This document shows, piece by piece, positions 1 to 8,159 of a DNA stretch of 64,000 nucleotides (within the stretch, counting starts at the first letter, position 1; the number at the start of each line of letters is the position of its first letter). Origin of the DNA: BJ22 sp021298375 (GTDB lineage: Bacteria > Planctomycetota > Planctomycetia > Pirellulales > Pirellulaceae); assembly GCA_046343015.1 (NCBI GenBank), contig JBKDOL010000127.1:1-64000 (forward strand). The letters are read 5' to 3'. Below the pieces are notes generated by a model. That model made no database searches. It had not been told where the DNA came from and saw only the letters and a program-made list of their open reading frames with translations. The position numbers were made by a program, and so were the translations under genes.

Positions 1-65
1 GTGCGGATGAGGTAGCACGGGTCCGACGGGATTGATTGGCTGCTCGGGTTATCCGGGCGAACAGG

Positions 66-2513
66 TTAATCCGGTTTCCCGGGCGGGTCGCTCGCGCTTG
101 AGCCGGAGCCTTGGCTGGCATTTTTTACAAACCGGTCAAACCAGGCGAGCATTTCGGATTGCGTGTGCAGAACCGATTCGCGGGCCACATAACCGTGGCT
201 TTCGAACGGCAGCATCACCAGTCGGGTCGTCCCGCCGTTGCCCTTGATCGCCTGAAAAAGCCGCTGCGACTGAATCGGAAATGTCCCGGGATTATTGTCC
301 TCTTCGCCATGAATCAACAGCAGCGGTTCGTTGATCTGATTGGCGTAGAGGAAAGGCGAGAGCTTGAGATAGACATCCTTGGCCTCCCAGAGTGGTCGGC
401 GTTCAGCCTGAAATCCGAACGGAGTCAGCGTCCGGTTATAGGCTCCGCTTCGCGCGACTCCCGCCTTGAACAGATCGCAGTGTGCCATCAGGTTGGCAGT
501 CATGAAGGCCCCGTAACTGTGCCCACCGACGCCAACTCGATTACGATCGGCCACGCCCATCTCGACCGCCTTGTCGATAGCTGCCTGAGCCGAGCTGACA
601 ATCTGCTGGACGAAACTGTCGTTCATCGTTTCCGGATCGCCGATTACCGGCATCGTGGCTGCATCCATGATGGCGTAGCCCTGTGTGACAAGCGTCAAAT
701 GGGTAATGCCGCTCATCCGGGTAAAAGTCCAAGGGCTGCTGGAAATCTGGCCGGCGGTGCTCGGGTCGTTAAACTCCAGCGGGTAGGCCCAGACGATCAG
801 GGGCAACTGCTGGCCGGGTTGATGATCCGCAGGGAGATAAAGGGTCGCTGAGAGATCGACGCCATCAGCCCGTTTGTACTTCACGATTTCCTTTTTGATG
901 CCGCGAATTTGCGGAGTCGGATCGGCAAACGAGGTCAACGCCGAACGGCTTCCGGTGGCGAGTTCGCGGAGGAAGTAGTTGGGCGGATCCGTTGGGGTCT
1001 CCGAACGGGTGATGATCTGCACGGCCGCAGGTGTGGATTCGCTGCAAATGGCCACGGGGGATTCCAGGGCACCCGGTTCGCAGCGCCAGAGACGCTCCGT
1101 CTTCAAGGACAAAAGACTGCGGCGATCAAGGAAGGGGAGCAAGCCCTCGGGGCTGGCGCCTTGGCCAACCAGGTAAACCCACTCGCCCTGCTGCAGAGCC
1201 ACGGGGAAGCCAGCAGCATTGGGATGAGTCACCATTCTGCCGGGATCGTTGTAGCGATCGCGCTGACTGCGATCATCCAGTACCCGGGGAGTCTCCTCGG
1301 GTCGGTCCAGCTGATGCAAAAGCGACCGGGTCCAGCGGCGGTCGCGGTCGTACTCGGTCAGCAACAGTTGATTTGGGTCTTCAAAGAAGCTGATTCCTGC
1401 AGCCCGGTGTTCGATTTTGACCAGTTCACGCGGAGCCATTCGCGTGGGGATTTGCTGGCTCATCAGGCGATCGCGGTGGGGCACCTTTTTTCGGGGGTCG
1501 CCATCGTCGAGCGCCTCAAACCACAGCAGGGTCTGCGGCTGGCTGGACATCCAGCTGACCGCGCGTGGTCCCGTCCGGACGCCTTCGATCGGAATATTCT
1601 CTTCCAGAGGAACGTCGACCACCGGATAGACCAGGTCGCCAGCAAGGTTCCAGACTTCAATCCGTTTGGGGAACGAGCTGTACGTCAGCAGATACGAATA
1701 GGGTCGGTGCACGGTCGTGACGAGCAGAAACTGGCCACTGGGGGAAGGGACGGCGCTGTCGATTAAATCTGCCTTGCCAACCAGCTCAATTTTGCCGTCC
1801 AGATCAATCAATGCCAGTTGTGAGCGCCCGTAGTATTCGAAGAGGGCCTCGTCATGAGGTGTCTGCAGCAGGTCCTGATAGGTCCGGATCGGAGACGTGT
1901 TTCCTGCTGACTCCTGGACATTGGGGCCGGTCGGCGCGTCAGGCCGTGTCGGCTCATGGCCACGACTTTCGGGAACGAGGTGGCAGAGGATGCGTTGGCC
2001 ATCCGGCATCCAGTCAAAGTCGCCCAGAACAAGTGAGAGCCGCGAGGTCAGAAGTCGCGGCTGGTCGGGACGCTGCACTGAGCCGACCCATAACTCGCTA
2101 CCTTGGTCGGTTGCAATCGTGAAGGCAAAGTGAGTGCTGCGGTGCGACCAGCTCACGCCGCTGATTCTGGCTCCCGCCGCGATTGGGATGCGGACCGGAT
2201 CGCCTCCTTTCCGCGGTCGCAGCGCCAGACCGCGGCTGTAACTGACTTGGAATGGCCCGTTGGCGGCGGGGTCGATTCGCATCCCGGCCAGCTGCAGTTT
2301 GCGGCGACTGACATCCGCAATTCCGGGCATTGCGTCCCGCTCGACCAACATCATCCATTGGCTGTCGGGGCTGATCGACACGCCCGGTTCAGGTCGCGCA
2401 TCAATAATATCCACAATCGCTTGCGGAGGAAGTTGATAGCCGTCTTGGGCAGCGGACGGAAGAGCAAATGACATGACCAGCAAACCTGAAACCGCAACAA
2501 GGAAACAACGCAT
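66..2513 (-). CDS. Secreted S9-family (prolyl oligopeptidase / glutamyl endopeptidase-like) serine peptidase
   Basis: About 815 residues. The start chosen is the ATG at 2513 because GAGGAG lies about 8 nt upstream and a signal peptide follows directly (MRCFLVAVSGLL...ALPSAAQ); the upstream in-frame codons to 2567 look non-coding. The middle is a beta-propeller-like region. The C-terminal alpha/beta-hydrolase domain carries the nucleophile motif GHSYGAF (Ser near residue 666), an Asp in HGEEDN (near 739) and a His in ESHGY (near 773), a complete triad. The N-terminal SRRKLQLAGMRID stretch and the layout resemble the S9D glutamyl-endopeptidase subgroup. Likely exported and degrading peptides in the periplasm. 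It stands alone. Confidence 0.88.
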   Translation of the reverse strand: MRCFLVAVSGLLVMSFALPSAAQDGYQLPPQAIVDIIDARPEPGVSISPDSQWMMLVERDAMPGIADVSRRKLQLAGMRIDPAANGPFQVSYSRGLALRPRKGGDPVRIPIAAGARISGVSWSHRSTHFAFTIATDQGSELWVGSVQRPDQPRLLTSRLSLVLGDFDWMPDGQRILCHLVPESRGHEPTRPDAPTGPNVQESAGNTSPIRTYQDLLQTPHDEALFEYYGRSQLALIDLDGKIELVGKADLIDSAVPSPSGQFLLVTTVHRPYSYLLTYSSFPKRIEVWNLAGDLVYPVVDVPLEENIPIEGVRTGPRAVSWMSSQPQTLLWFEALDDGDPRKKVPHRDRLMSQQIPTRMAPRELVKIEHRAAGISFFEDPNQLLLTEYDRDRRWTRSLLHQLDRPEETPRVLDDRSQRDRYNDPGRMVTHPNAAGFPVALQQGEWVYLVGQGASPEGLLPFLDRRSLLSLKTERLWRCEPGALESPVAICSESTPAAVQIITRSETPTDPPNYFLRELATGSRSALTSFADPTPQIRGIKKEIVKYKRADGVDLSATLYLPADHQPGQQLPLIVWAYPLEFNDPSTAGQISSSPWTFTRMSGITHLTLVTQGYAIMDAATMPVIGDPETMNDSFVQQIVSSAQAAIDKAVEMGVADRNRVGVGGHSYGAFMTANLMAHCDLFKAGVARSGAYNRTLTPFGFQAERRPLWEAKDVYLKLSPFLYANQINEPLLLIHGEEDNNPGTFPIQSQRLFQAIKGNGGTTRLVMLPFESHGYVARESVLHTQSEMLAWFDRFVKNASQGSGSSASDPPGKPD

Positions 2514-2898
2514 GCCTGGACTCCTCGGAGGAGAGCGGGAAATGAACCTGCTTCGATTGTAACCCAATGAGCGCGGGTGGAGGGGGAGTCAACTGTCTGT
2601 TGCTGGGCAGAGCAAAGAAGGGCAATGCGAAGCAGGTGGGTTGTCATCTGGGACGAGGGCCGGTCGCCCCATCGGGGGAGTGAGCGCCAAAAGGGGGAGG
2701 CGATCGGCGGATCTGCTTGAGCCTCGCTCCCGCCCTCCTTGAACTCCTGCACCTTGGGAACTCCTGCACCCTGGAAACTCCTGCACCTTGGCCGGACGGT
2801 CGCGAAGAACGCGAGCAGTTCGCCAGCCGCTCGAGCTGCTGGCTTTCCCCATCCCTGACAACCATCGACTGGCCAGTACCGACCTCACTCGGGTTGGC
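2514..2898. other. Intergenic spacer with a short tandem repeat
   Basis: No gene is supported here. The spacer separates two minus-strand genes and holds the 17-bp tandem repeat at 2742-2792. The small frames crossing it are not preceded by credible ribosome-binding sites. Confidence 0.6.
2742..2792. repeat. 17-bp tandem repeat, 3 copies
   Basis: Three adjacent copies of AACTCCTGCACCTTGGG with one or two changes, starting at 2742, 2759 and 2776. The period is not a multiple of three and the copies lie in a spacer. Confidence 0.9.
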
Positions 2899-3666
2899 TT
2901 ACTCCAGTCGCAGAACGTCAGTGGCCTGATAGCGCCCGGAGATATGGAGCGGAAAATTGCTCCCGAGCAGTTCGCGGTGGGTGTCCAAGGCCACGCGGGG
3001 GTGGTTGTTTTCCTGGGAGAGATGGCAGAGGCAGGCCCACTGCAGGCGATTGGTGGCGGGCCGGATGAGTTCGGCTGCTTCGCGATTGGAAAGATGTCCC
3101 CCGGGTCCGCGGATCCGCTGTTTCAGATGCTGAGGATAAGGGCCGTGCTCCAGCATTTGTTCATCGTAATTGCTTTCGATGATCACCGCATCGAGCGACT
3201 GCAGGACCTCCCGCAAGCCTGCAAACGCGTGGCCGAGATCCGTCAGAATCCCCAGTCGGTGTTGGCCATCTTCGATCACGTAGGCCACCCCATCGGCTCC
3301 ATCGTGAGGGGTAGGTATGGAGTGAACGGAGACTTGTTCGAACTGGAGCGAGTCTCCCGAGTTGAAGTGGCGGATATCCGCCAGGCGTCCGAGTTTGCAC
3401 CAGCGATGAACCGCGCGGAACGTCGGTTCGGTAATGTAGATCGGGAGGCCGAATTTGCGCTGGTAAATCCCCATGCTCTGGGTATGGTCGCGGTGATCGT
3501 GGGTAATCAAAAGTCCCTGGGCGGAGCGGATGTTTTTCCCTTTTTCGCGGAGCCGATTTTCGGCCGCACTCCCGCTGATTCCGGCGTCGATCACAAGGCT
3601 GACATTGCCCGACTGGACAAAGTAGCAGTTGCCATTGCTGCCGGATTGAAGGGAAATGACTTCCAT
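2899..3666 (-). CDS. MBL-fold metallo-hydrolase, WalJ/YycJ-like
   Basis: 255 residues starting at the ATG at 3666 (MEVISLQSGSNGNC). The frame stays open upstream to 4824, but that part is antisense to the next gene and is not coding. The protein has the metallo-beta-lactamase motif THDHRDH (residues 55-61) and later His/Asp ligands (TPHDGADG, LTDLGH, CHLSQENN). The SGSNGNCYFVQS start and LVIDAGISG segment are typical of the YycJ/WalJ group of MBL-fold hydrolases, proposed to act on nucleic acids. Divergent from the gene at 3799. The exact substrate is unknown. Confidence 0.88.
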   Translation of the reverse strand: MEVISLQSGSNGNCYFVQSGNVSLVIDAGISGSAAENRLREKGKNIRSAQGLLITHDHRDHTQSMGIYQRKFGLPIYITEPTFRAVHRWCKLGRLADIRHFNSGDSLQFEQVSVHSIPTPHDGADGVAYVIEDGQHRLGILTDLGHAFAGLREVLQSLDAVIIESNYDEQMLEHGPYPQHLKQRIRGPGGHLSNREAAELIRPATNRLQWACLCHLSQENNHPRVALDTHRELLGSNFPLHISGRYQATDVLRLE

Positions 3667-3798
3667 GGATTCGCGTTGCCAGGGGCAGAGGACTGGGAAA
3701 AGAAGACTGTTTCTGGGAAAATCGATGGGATACAGGCAAGATATTCCCCGCCTGGGCGAACTACAGTCGATGCGCGATTCTGACGAAAGGGCCCTGAA

Positions 3799-5346
3799 AT
3801 GCAACCCGGTGTACCGAACAAGCCGCTGCCCCCTCAGTACCAGGCTCCCTATTCCGGCGGTAGTAGCGGACGAGGCTGTGGTTGCTTCGCACTCGGCTGC
3901 GGCGGGATTTTGCTCGGCCTGATCGCCTTGTGCGGGGTTGGTTATTACAGCCTCCTGTACAGCAATCTGCCGCTGGCTTTCATGAAGCGGGCTCTTGAGG
4001 AATCCGGAAACGTCAAAATCGACGGGCTGAAAGGAAACCTCAGCACGGGCTTTGAGATGGCCTCCCTGCGCTTCAAGGATAACAGCCTGCGAGACGCCGA
4101 TGGCAACAAGGCTCCCTGGTCGGAGCTGAACGATATTCGGATCAAGTATCGCAATGGTGGAATGTTCTCCAGTTCCTTTACGGTTGAGGAAGTCCGGATT
4201 GGCGGAGGCACGCTTTACGGGGACTTGAAATTTGACAGCGACCTCAACGGCGACTTGCTGTTTGACGAGCTGCAGGAAGACTTCAGCGATTTCCAATCGG
4301 AGTTTTCCGGGTCCTCCCAGGGCACCCTCGCAGTGCAAAGCATCAGCTTTACCAATCTGAAAATCACGGACCCCAAGACAGGCGAAGAATTCCGGATCGA
4401 CGAGATCCGGCTCGACGATGTGGTGATCGAAAACGGTCGATTGGTCGAGTTCGGCGATCTGGTCGTGAAGGCCGACTCGATTGAACTCCAGACCGAACGA
4501 ACCACCGCGATTGAGAGTGCGGAGCTGGAACGAACCTTTCGGGGCCGGTTGGAGCGAGGCCTGGTCGACAACCTGCTCACGGACATCCCCTTCGAGATCG
4601 TGTTTGCAGTGTTGCCCGAAGGAAAGGTCGCGACCCGTTCCCGGTGGTTTGATGGAAAAATCCAATTCGATGCCGGACTGCCCAATGAAGCTAACCGGTA
4701 TCGAATCAATGGCTTCAGTCCCGCTGAACACCTCAAGGTCCCGGGACCAGGGATTGTGGCAACCGACATTCACGTCGAGCTGACCTATGACCGCGAGCGC
4801 AAGTCCAAGCTCGCTGAGGTACAACCCGACGGCTATTTACAGCTGGGAAATTCCAAGCTGACAAAGTTCCACCTGCAGGACCAGGCTGAGGCAAAAGCGG
4901 GGCGGCAGCATTTTCTCGCTTCCACCGAAGTAGACGGCCAACAGGTCGAGGCGGAAATCTATCCTCTCAAGCGGTTGCCGTTGATCGGTGTTCGACTGCG
5001 GAAGGCTGGCGATTGGACCCTGGAGGAGACTTGGGCCAAGACCGTTTTTGGGAAACCGTTCGGTGAATTGAACGATGCCGAACGGGAAACCGTGGAAGCG
5101 AGTATCAGCAACAGCGAACGAGTCGCAAATCCTCCGGACGAGGGCTCGCAGGACGAGGACCCGAGGCGAACTCGATCGGGACGGCAACGGGGAAATCGGG
5201 ACCGGGAAAACGGGTCGGATGAATGGCCAGCGGATGACGCGTCAGCGGAAGAATCTGAAGGCTCATGGGTCGAACCCGATACTGCCGATCAACCCGCGGA
5301 CGAGTCGTCCCGCGAGCTTGAACCGGCGGGCAAGGACGGTGGCTAG
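3799..5346 (+). CDS. Membrane-anchored protein of unknown function, AsmA/TamB-like N-terminus possible
   Basis: 515 residues. A short Pro/Gly-rich head (PPQYQAPYSGG) and a Gly/Cys cluster precede one transmembrane segment (about residues 30-55), followed by a long beta-rich domain with repeated phrases such as ENGRLVEFGDLVVKADSIEL. The last 90 residues are highly charged and low in complexity (many E, D, R, G), probably disordered. One N-terminal helix followed by a long beta-rich region recalls AsmA/TamB-type envelope proteins, but I see no decisive motif. Transcribed divergently from the MBL gene. Confidence 0.7.
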   Translation: MQPGVPNKPLPPQYQAPYSGGSSGRGCGCFALGCGGILLGLIALCGVGYYSLLYSNLPLAFMKRALEESGNVKIDGLKGNLSTGFEMASLRFKDNSLRDADGNKAPWSELNDIRIKYRNGGMFSSSFTVEEVRIGGGTLYGDLKFDSDLNGDLLFDELQEDFSDFQSEFSGSSQGTLAVQSISFTNLKITDPKTGEEFRIDEIRLDDVVIENGRLVEFGDLVVKADSIELQTERTTAIESAELERTFRGRLERGLVDNLLTDIPFEIVFAVLPEGKVATRSRWFDGKIQFDAGLPNEANRYRINGFSPAEHLKVPGPGIVATDIHVELTYDRERKSKLAEVQPDGYLQLGNSKLTKFHLQDQAEAKAGRQHFLASTEVDGQQVEAEIYPLKRLPLIGVRLRKAGDWTLEETWAKTVFGKPFGELNDAERETVEASISNSERVANPPDEGSQDEDPRRTRSGRQRGNRDRENGSDEWPADDASAEESEGSWVEPDTADQPADESSRELEPAGKDGG

Positions 5347-5498
5347 ACGCGCCGTGCCGCCTGCCCGTGTCAGGGCGGATCTGGGGCCTGATCGACTCGC
5401 TCTGAGCAAATCGCTCCAACTGAAAACCCCGAAGCGGTCAGCCTGAAGCAGCGGGGCGTGAATTGTGGGGCGAGCTGGCGGAAACCTGCGGCTGAAGC

Positions 5499-5990
5499 CT
5501 AGAACAGGGGAGCGCGGCTCAGTTGGCGACGCAGCACCGCCCATTGGCCGGCGTGCATCAGCCAGTGGGAGCCCTGCATCGAGAAGACGGCCCCAACAGT
5601 GGGAGCGTAACTACGCATCGCTTCGGGGGCTTCGGCGTCAAAGGCCGAGTCGGCAAGGGTCGCCAGCTTGGCCAGTGTCGCCGCCCGTTGGGCTCGGTAC
5701 ACACCCAACAATTCTTCCTTGGAATGAAAATCAGCCGGGCGATCCGAATCGGCGGTCTGCTTGGCGTATTTTTCGGCGAATCCTGCGGGCAACGGCGGCA
5801 TGGTGCCGGGGAAGCAGGCATTGATCATTTGATGCTCGCTGGCGATCAAATGGCCCAATTGCCAGGCAATGTGATTACAGCCCTGGGCCGGACGCTGAAG
5901 CAGGTCGTGATCGCTGAGATCGCCAAGGTAGGCGAGCGAGACAAACTCACCCATATCCAATCCGGTTTTGATGGCGGCGGCAGCATTCAT
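5499..5990 (-). CDS. DinB-family protein
   Basis: 163 residues. The ATG at 5990 is preferred over the GTG at 5999 because CAGGAG lies about 9 nt before it. The four-helix DinB/YfiT pattern is visible: NHIAWQLGHLIASEHQM near residue 40 and HWLMHAGQWAVLRRQL at the C-terminus supply the His residues that bind the metal. DinB-like proteins are putative metal-dependent (often thiol) transferases; some are damage-inducible. Substrate not predictable. The gap to the next minus-strand gene is about 60 bp, so the two may be co-transcribed. Confidence 0.85.
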   Translation of the reverse strand: MNAAAAIKTGLDMGEFVSLAYLGDLSDHDLLQRPAQGCNHIAWQLGHLIASEHQMINACFPGTMPPLPAGFAEKYAKQTADSDRPADFHSKEELLGVYRAQRAATLAKLATLADSAFDAEAPEAMRSYAPTVGAVFSMQGSHWLMHAGQWAVLRRQLSRAPLF

Positions 5991-6047
5991 GGGTATCACT
6001 CCTGAGGGACAGTGAAAACAATTTGATTTGGAGCGGCTTCAAGTTGC

Positions 6048-7136
6048 CTAATCTCGCCGCCAGCGAGCAATTCTACCACCGGCGCCGGCTGCCCAACCAG
6101 CCTTCTGGTCAGGGTTGAAATCGATGGTATGAAAGCCTTCCTCGGACACACGCCGCCAGGATTTGCCGAGGTCTGTCGACTCATCAGTTCCGTTCGGGCC
6201 GACGGCGATCAGGCTGACTTCACCTTTGGCACTGAGTGTTTTGGCGACTGCGGAGCGGTAGCCGCTGGGGGGCTGCTGCGAGACGGCAAACCAAGTGCGC
6301 CCGCTGTTCTCAGACCAGGCGGCCGTTTGAGCGGTCGAGTCCGCTTTTCGGTAATCCCCGCCAACGGTGACCCAACGACGGTCGTCGACGCAACACAGAG
6401 AAAACATCCCGCTCGCTTCGCCTCTGACGATGGGAACAGACCAAGCTTCCCAAGAACGGCCGCCGTCATTCGTGAACAGGATTCGACTCGACTCGAAATG
6501 CTTTCCTGCTGGTGCGCCCCCCAAGGCAATCGCCAGACTTCCCACCCGGGGGCCAGCGGCGAGATTGGTGCCGCTGGCTGCGAAACCGGCCTCTCCTTCC
6601 TCGACGATTGGAAGTTGTTCCGCCGAAAGTTCGGCCCAAGAACGGCCGCCGTCAGTGGTTTGGAGAATCATCATCCGACCTGCGAGCGGATCGCCCATCA
6701 ACCAACCCAAGTCCCGATTGGCAAAGACCATTCCGTCGAAAAAGGCGGCCCGCTGGGGATGCTCAAAAACGAGTTCCCAAGTCTGGCCGCCATCCGTCGT
6801 GCGATAAATCCGATCAAGCTCGCCGCTGCTCATGACTACCGCCGTATTTTCATCCCACGCTTCGATATCTCGAAAGTCGAGTTCCTCGCAAGCCGGCGGG
6901 CCGACCGCATCCCAGGTCTCCCCGCCATCGCGTGTGCGAAGGACTCTTCCCCCGGTCCCGCTGACCCAGCAGACTTCCGGGGAAACGGCCGACAAACCGC
7001 GGAAGCTCGCCCCTTTTTCCTCGTGCTGCAGCTCCCAAACGGCCTGGCCCGAGGCCTTGAGACCGGTTTCTTGAGCGGGGAGTTCAGAGACGAAGAATAG
7101 AAGTGTTATCAAGAAAATCGGTTTGTAGGGAAACAT
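6048..7136 (-). CDS. Secreted YCF48/BNR-repeat beta-propeller protein
   Basis: About 362 residues from the ATG at 7136 (a GTG at 7145 is an alternative; neither has a strong Shine-Dalgarno). It opens with a signal peptide (MFPYKPIFLITLLFFVSELPAQ). Repeated blocks of the form R/L-x-T-x-DGG-x-[TS]W (TRDGGETW, TTDGGQTW, TTDGGRSW, TNDGGRSW) are Asp-box/BNR blades of a YCF48-like propeller, and WAAGAGGRIARW closes the fold. Annotated homologues are often called oxidoreductase or photosystem II stability factor-like, but the actual role in non-phototrophs is unknown. Probably periplasmic. Confidence 0.85.
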   Translation of the reverse strand: MFPYKPIFLITLLFFVSELPAQETGLKASGQAVWELQHEEKGASFRGLSAVSPEVCWVSGTGGRVLRTRDGGETWDAVGPPACEELDFRDIEAWDENTAVVMSSGELDRIYRTTDGGQTWELVFEHPQRAAFFDGMVFANRDLGWLMGDPLAGRMMILQTTDGGRSWAELSAEQLPIVEEGEAGFAASGTNLAAGPRVGSLAIALGGAPAGKHFESSRILFTNDGGRSWEAWSVPIVRGEASGMFSLCCVDDRRWVTVGGDYRKADSTAQTAAWSENSGRTWFAVSQQPPSGYRSAVAKTLSAKGEVSLIAVGPNGTDESTDLGKSWRRVSEEGFHTIDFNPDQKAGWAAGAGGRIARWRRD

Positions 7137-7460
7137 TTTTTGCACGAAGCGGGAAGGAAGAACGCTCTCACTCTCGGGGTTGGTGGAACGGTCGCCGGAC
7201 TACCCACCAAGTTGGGAATTTTCGACGGCAGCGATCGCCATCCTGAGACGTACGCTGTTTGTCGTATTCACCAGACTGCCAATGCATTGGATAGTTTAGT
7301 GTCTCTGGGGTTGTGTTCCATCCACGACGTTGCCTCGCGGTCGACTTTTCCGGGTCGGCTGTTAGTTGCGAATGCTCGGCAGGCCCACACCGGACCATCT
7401 AAACCAGCTTCCATCGGGCAACCCTTTTCTCATTTTTCCCGCCTGTAGAGAATTGATGTC
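7137..7460. other. Divergent intergenic spacer
   Basis: About 320 bp between divergent genes. It appears more AT-rich than its surroundings and should hold promoters for both flanking genes. I see no recognisable RNA or operator. Confidence 0.5.
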
Positions 7461-7916
7461 ATGAATCACTTTCACGCCACGAAGACATTTTCCACTTCTC
7501 TTCGACCAGCGGGCTACCACGGGGGCCTGGATTTCGCGGGGCTCTGTGATGAACCGGCGCTGGAGGGTTTTGAACCCTTGGCCGAACTGACGGAGTCTCT
7601 GGAACAGTCCGAACTGGGTGACCGGCCCAGTTGGGATCGAGCCCGCCGGGTGTTGATGTTCGCCGCACGGGTAGTCAAGCGATTCAACTGGCCGGCCCGC
7701 AATCAGGAATTGATTCTGACCGCCTTCGAGGAAATGGGTTGGCCCGATCGCATCGACGATCCCTTGCCGGTGACCGAAGGAATTTCGCAGAAGGATCGGC
7801 TGCACGATACGATCAAATGCCTGAATCGAAAGCGGCTGATCAAGTCGATTCGTTTTACTGGTGATGGAACCGGGCAAGGAGTCTGCTGGCGACGCTCAGA
7901 TGAGGCGGGGCGGTAG
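7461..7916 (+). CDS. Conserved planctomycete hypothetical protein, winged-helix-like
   Basis: 151 residues from the ATG at 7461. The core (RVLMFAARVVKRFNWPAR, QELILTAFEEMGWP, DPLPVTEG, RLHDTIKCLNRKRLIK, IRFTGDGTGQGVCW) resembles a small family I associate with planctomycetes. The helix-turn-helix-like middle followed by RLHDTIKCLN suggests a winged-helix fold, so DNA binding is possible but unproven. A strong hairpin terminator follows at 7993-8019, supporting a monocistronic transcript. Confidence 0.72.
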   Translation: MNHFHATKTFSTSLRPAGYHGGLDFAGLCDEPALEGFEPLAELTESLEQSELGDRPSWDRARRVLMFAARVVKRFNWPARNQELILTAFEEMGWPDRIDDPLPVTEGISQKDRLHDTIKCLNRKRLIKSIRFTGDGTGQGVCWRRSDEAGR

Positions 7917-7992
7917 GTCCTGCCCGCGAACGCTCCAAATCGGTCCTGTAAATAACGACTGTTGTCCCGATCGGCTGGCACTCGATCCCTGA

Positions 7993-8019
7993 CCGGAAGC
8001 TGATGCTTCCGGTTTTTTT
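7993..8019 (+). terminator. Rho-independent terminator
   Basis: Perfect 8-bp stem CCGGAAGC/GCTTCCGG with loop TGAT, followed by seven T. It ends the transcript of the gene at 7461-7916 and insulates the arsenic operon. Confidence 0.92.
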
Positions 8020-8104
8020 GTTTCCCTTTGAAGCTGGGCTTGCTTGATTGGCGGACGCGGGTCTGCGACTGGTTCGCCGGCGCACCCCTTGCCGTGAGAC
8101 TGCG

Positions 8105-8124
8105 ATTACACATAATCGTGTAAT
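8105..8124 (+). promoter_or_regulatory. Probable ArsR operator of the ars operon
   Basis: Perfect inverted repeat ATTACAC-ATAATC-GTGTAAT, about 35 bp upstream of the first gene of the arsenic operon and AT-rich in a GC-rich context. Dyads of this kind upstream of operons encoding an ArsR/SmtB repressor are usual operators. Binding by the product of 9972-10376 is inferred. Confidence 0.65.
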
Positions 8125-8159
8125 TGTGAATTGCCGGTGGGTGCTAAGGGAGCGCGGAC

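Noticed and set aside
3667..4824. Upstream extension of the MBL-hydrolase frame
   Set aside because: It is antisense to the gene at 3799-5346, and homology begins only at 3666.
7140..7448. 102-residue plus-strand frame upstream of the gene at 7461
   Set aside because: No ribosome-binding site or recognisable features, and it lies in a divergent promoter spacer.
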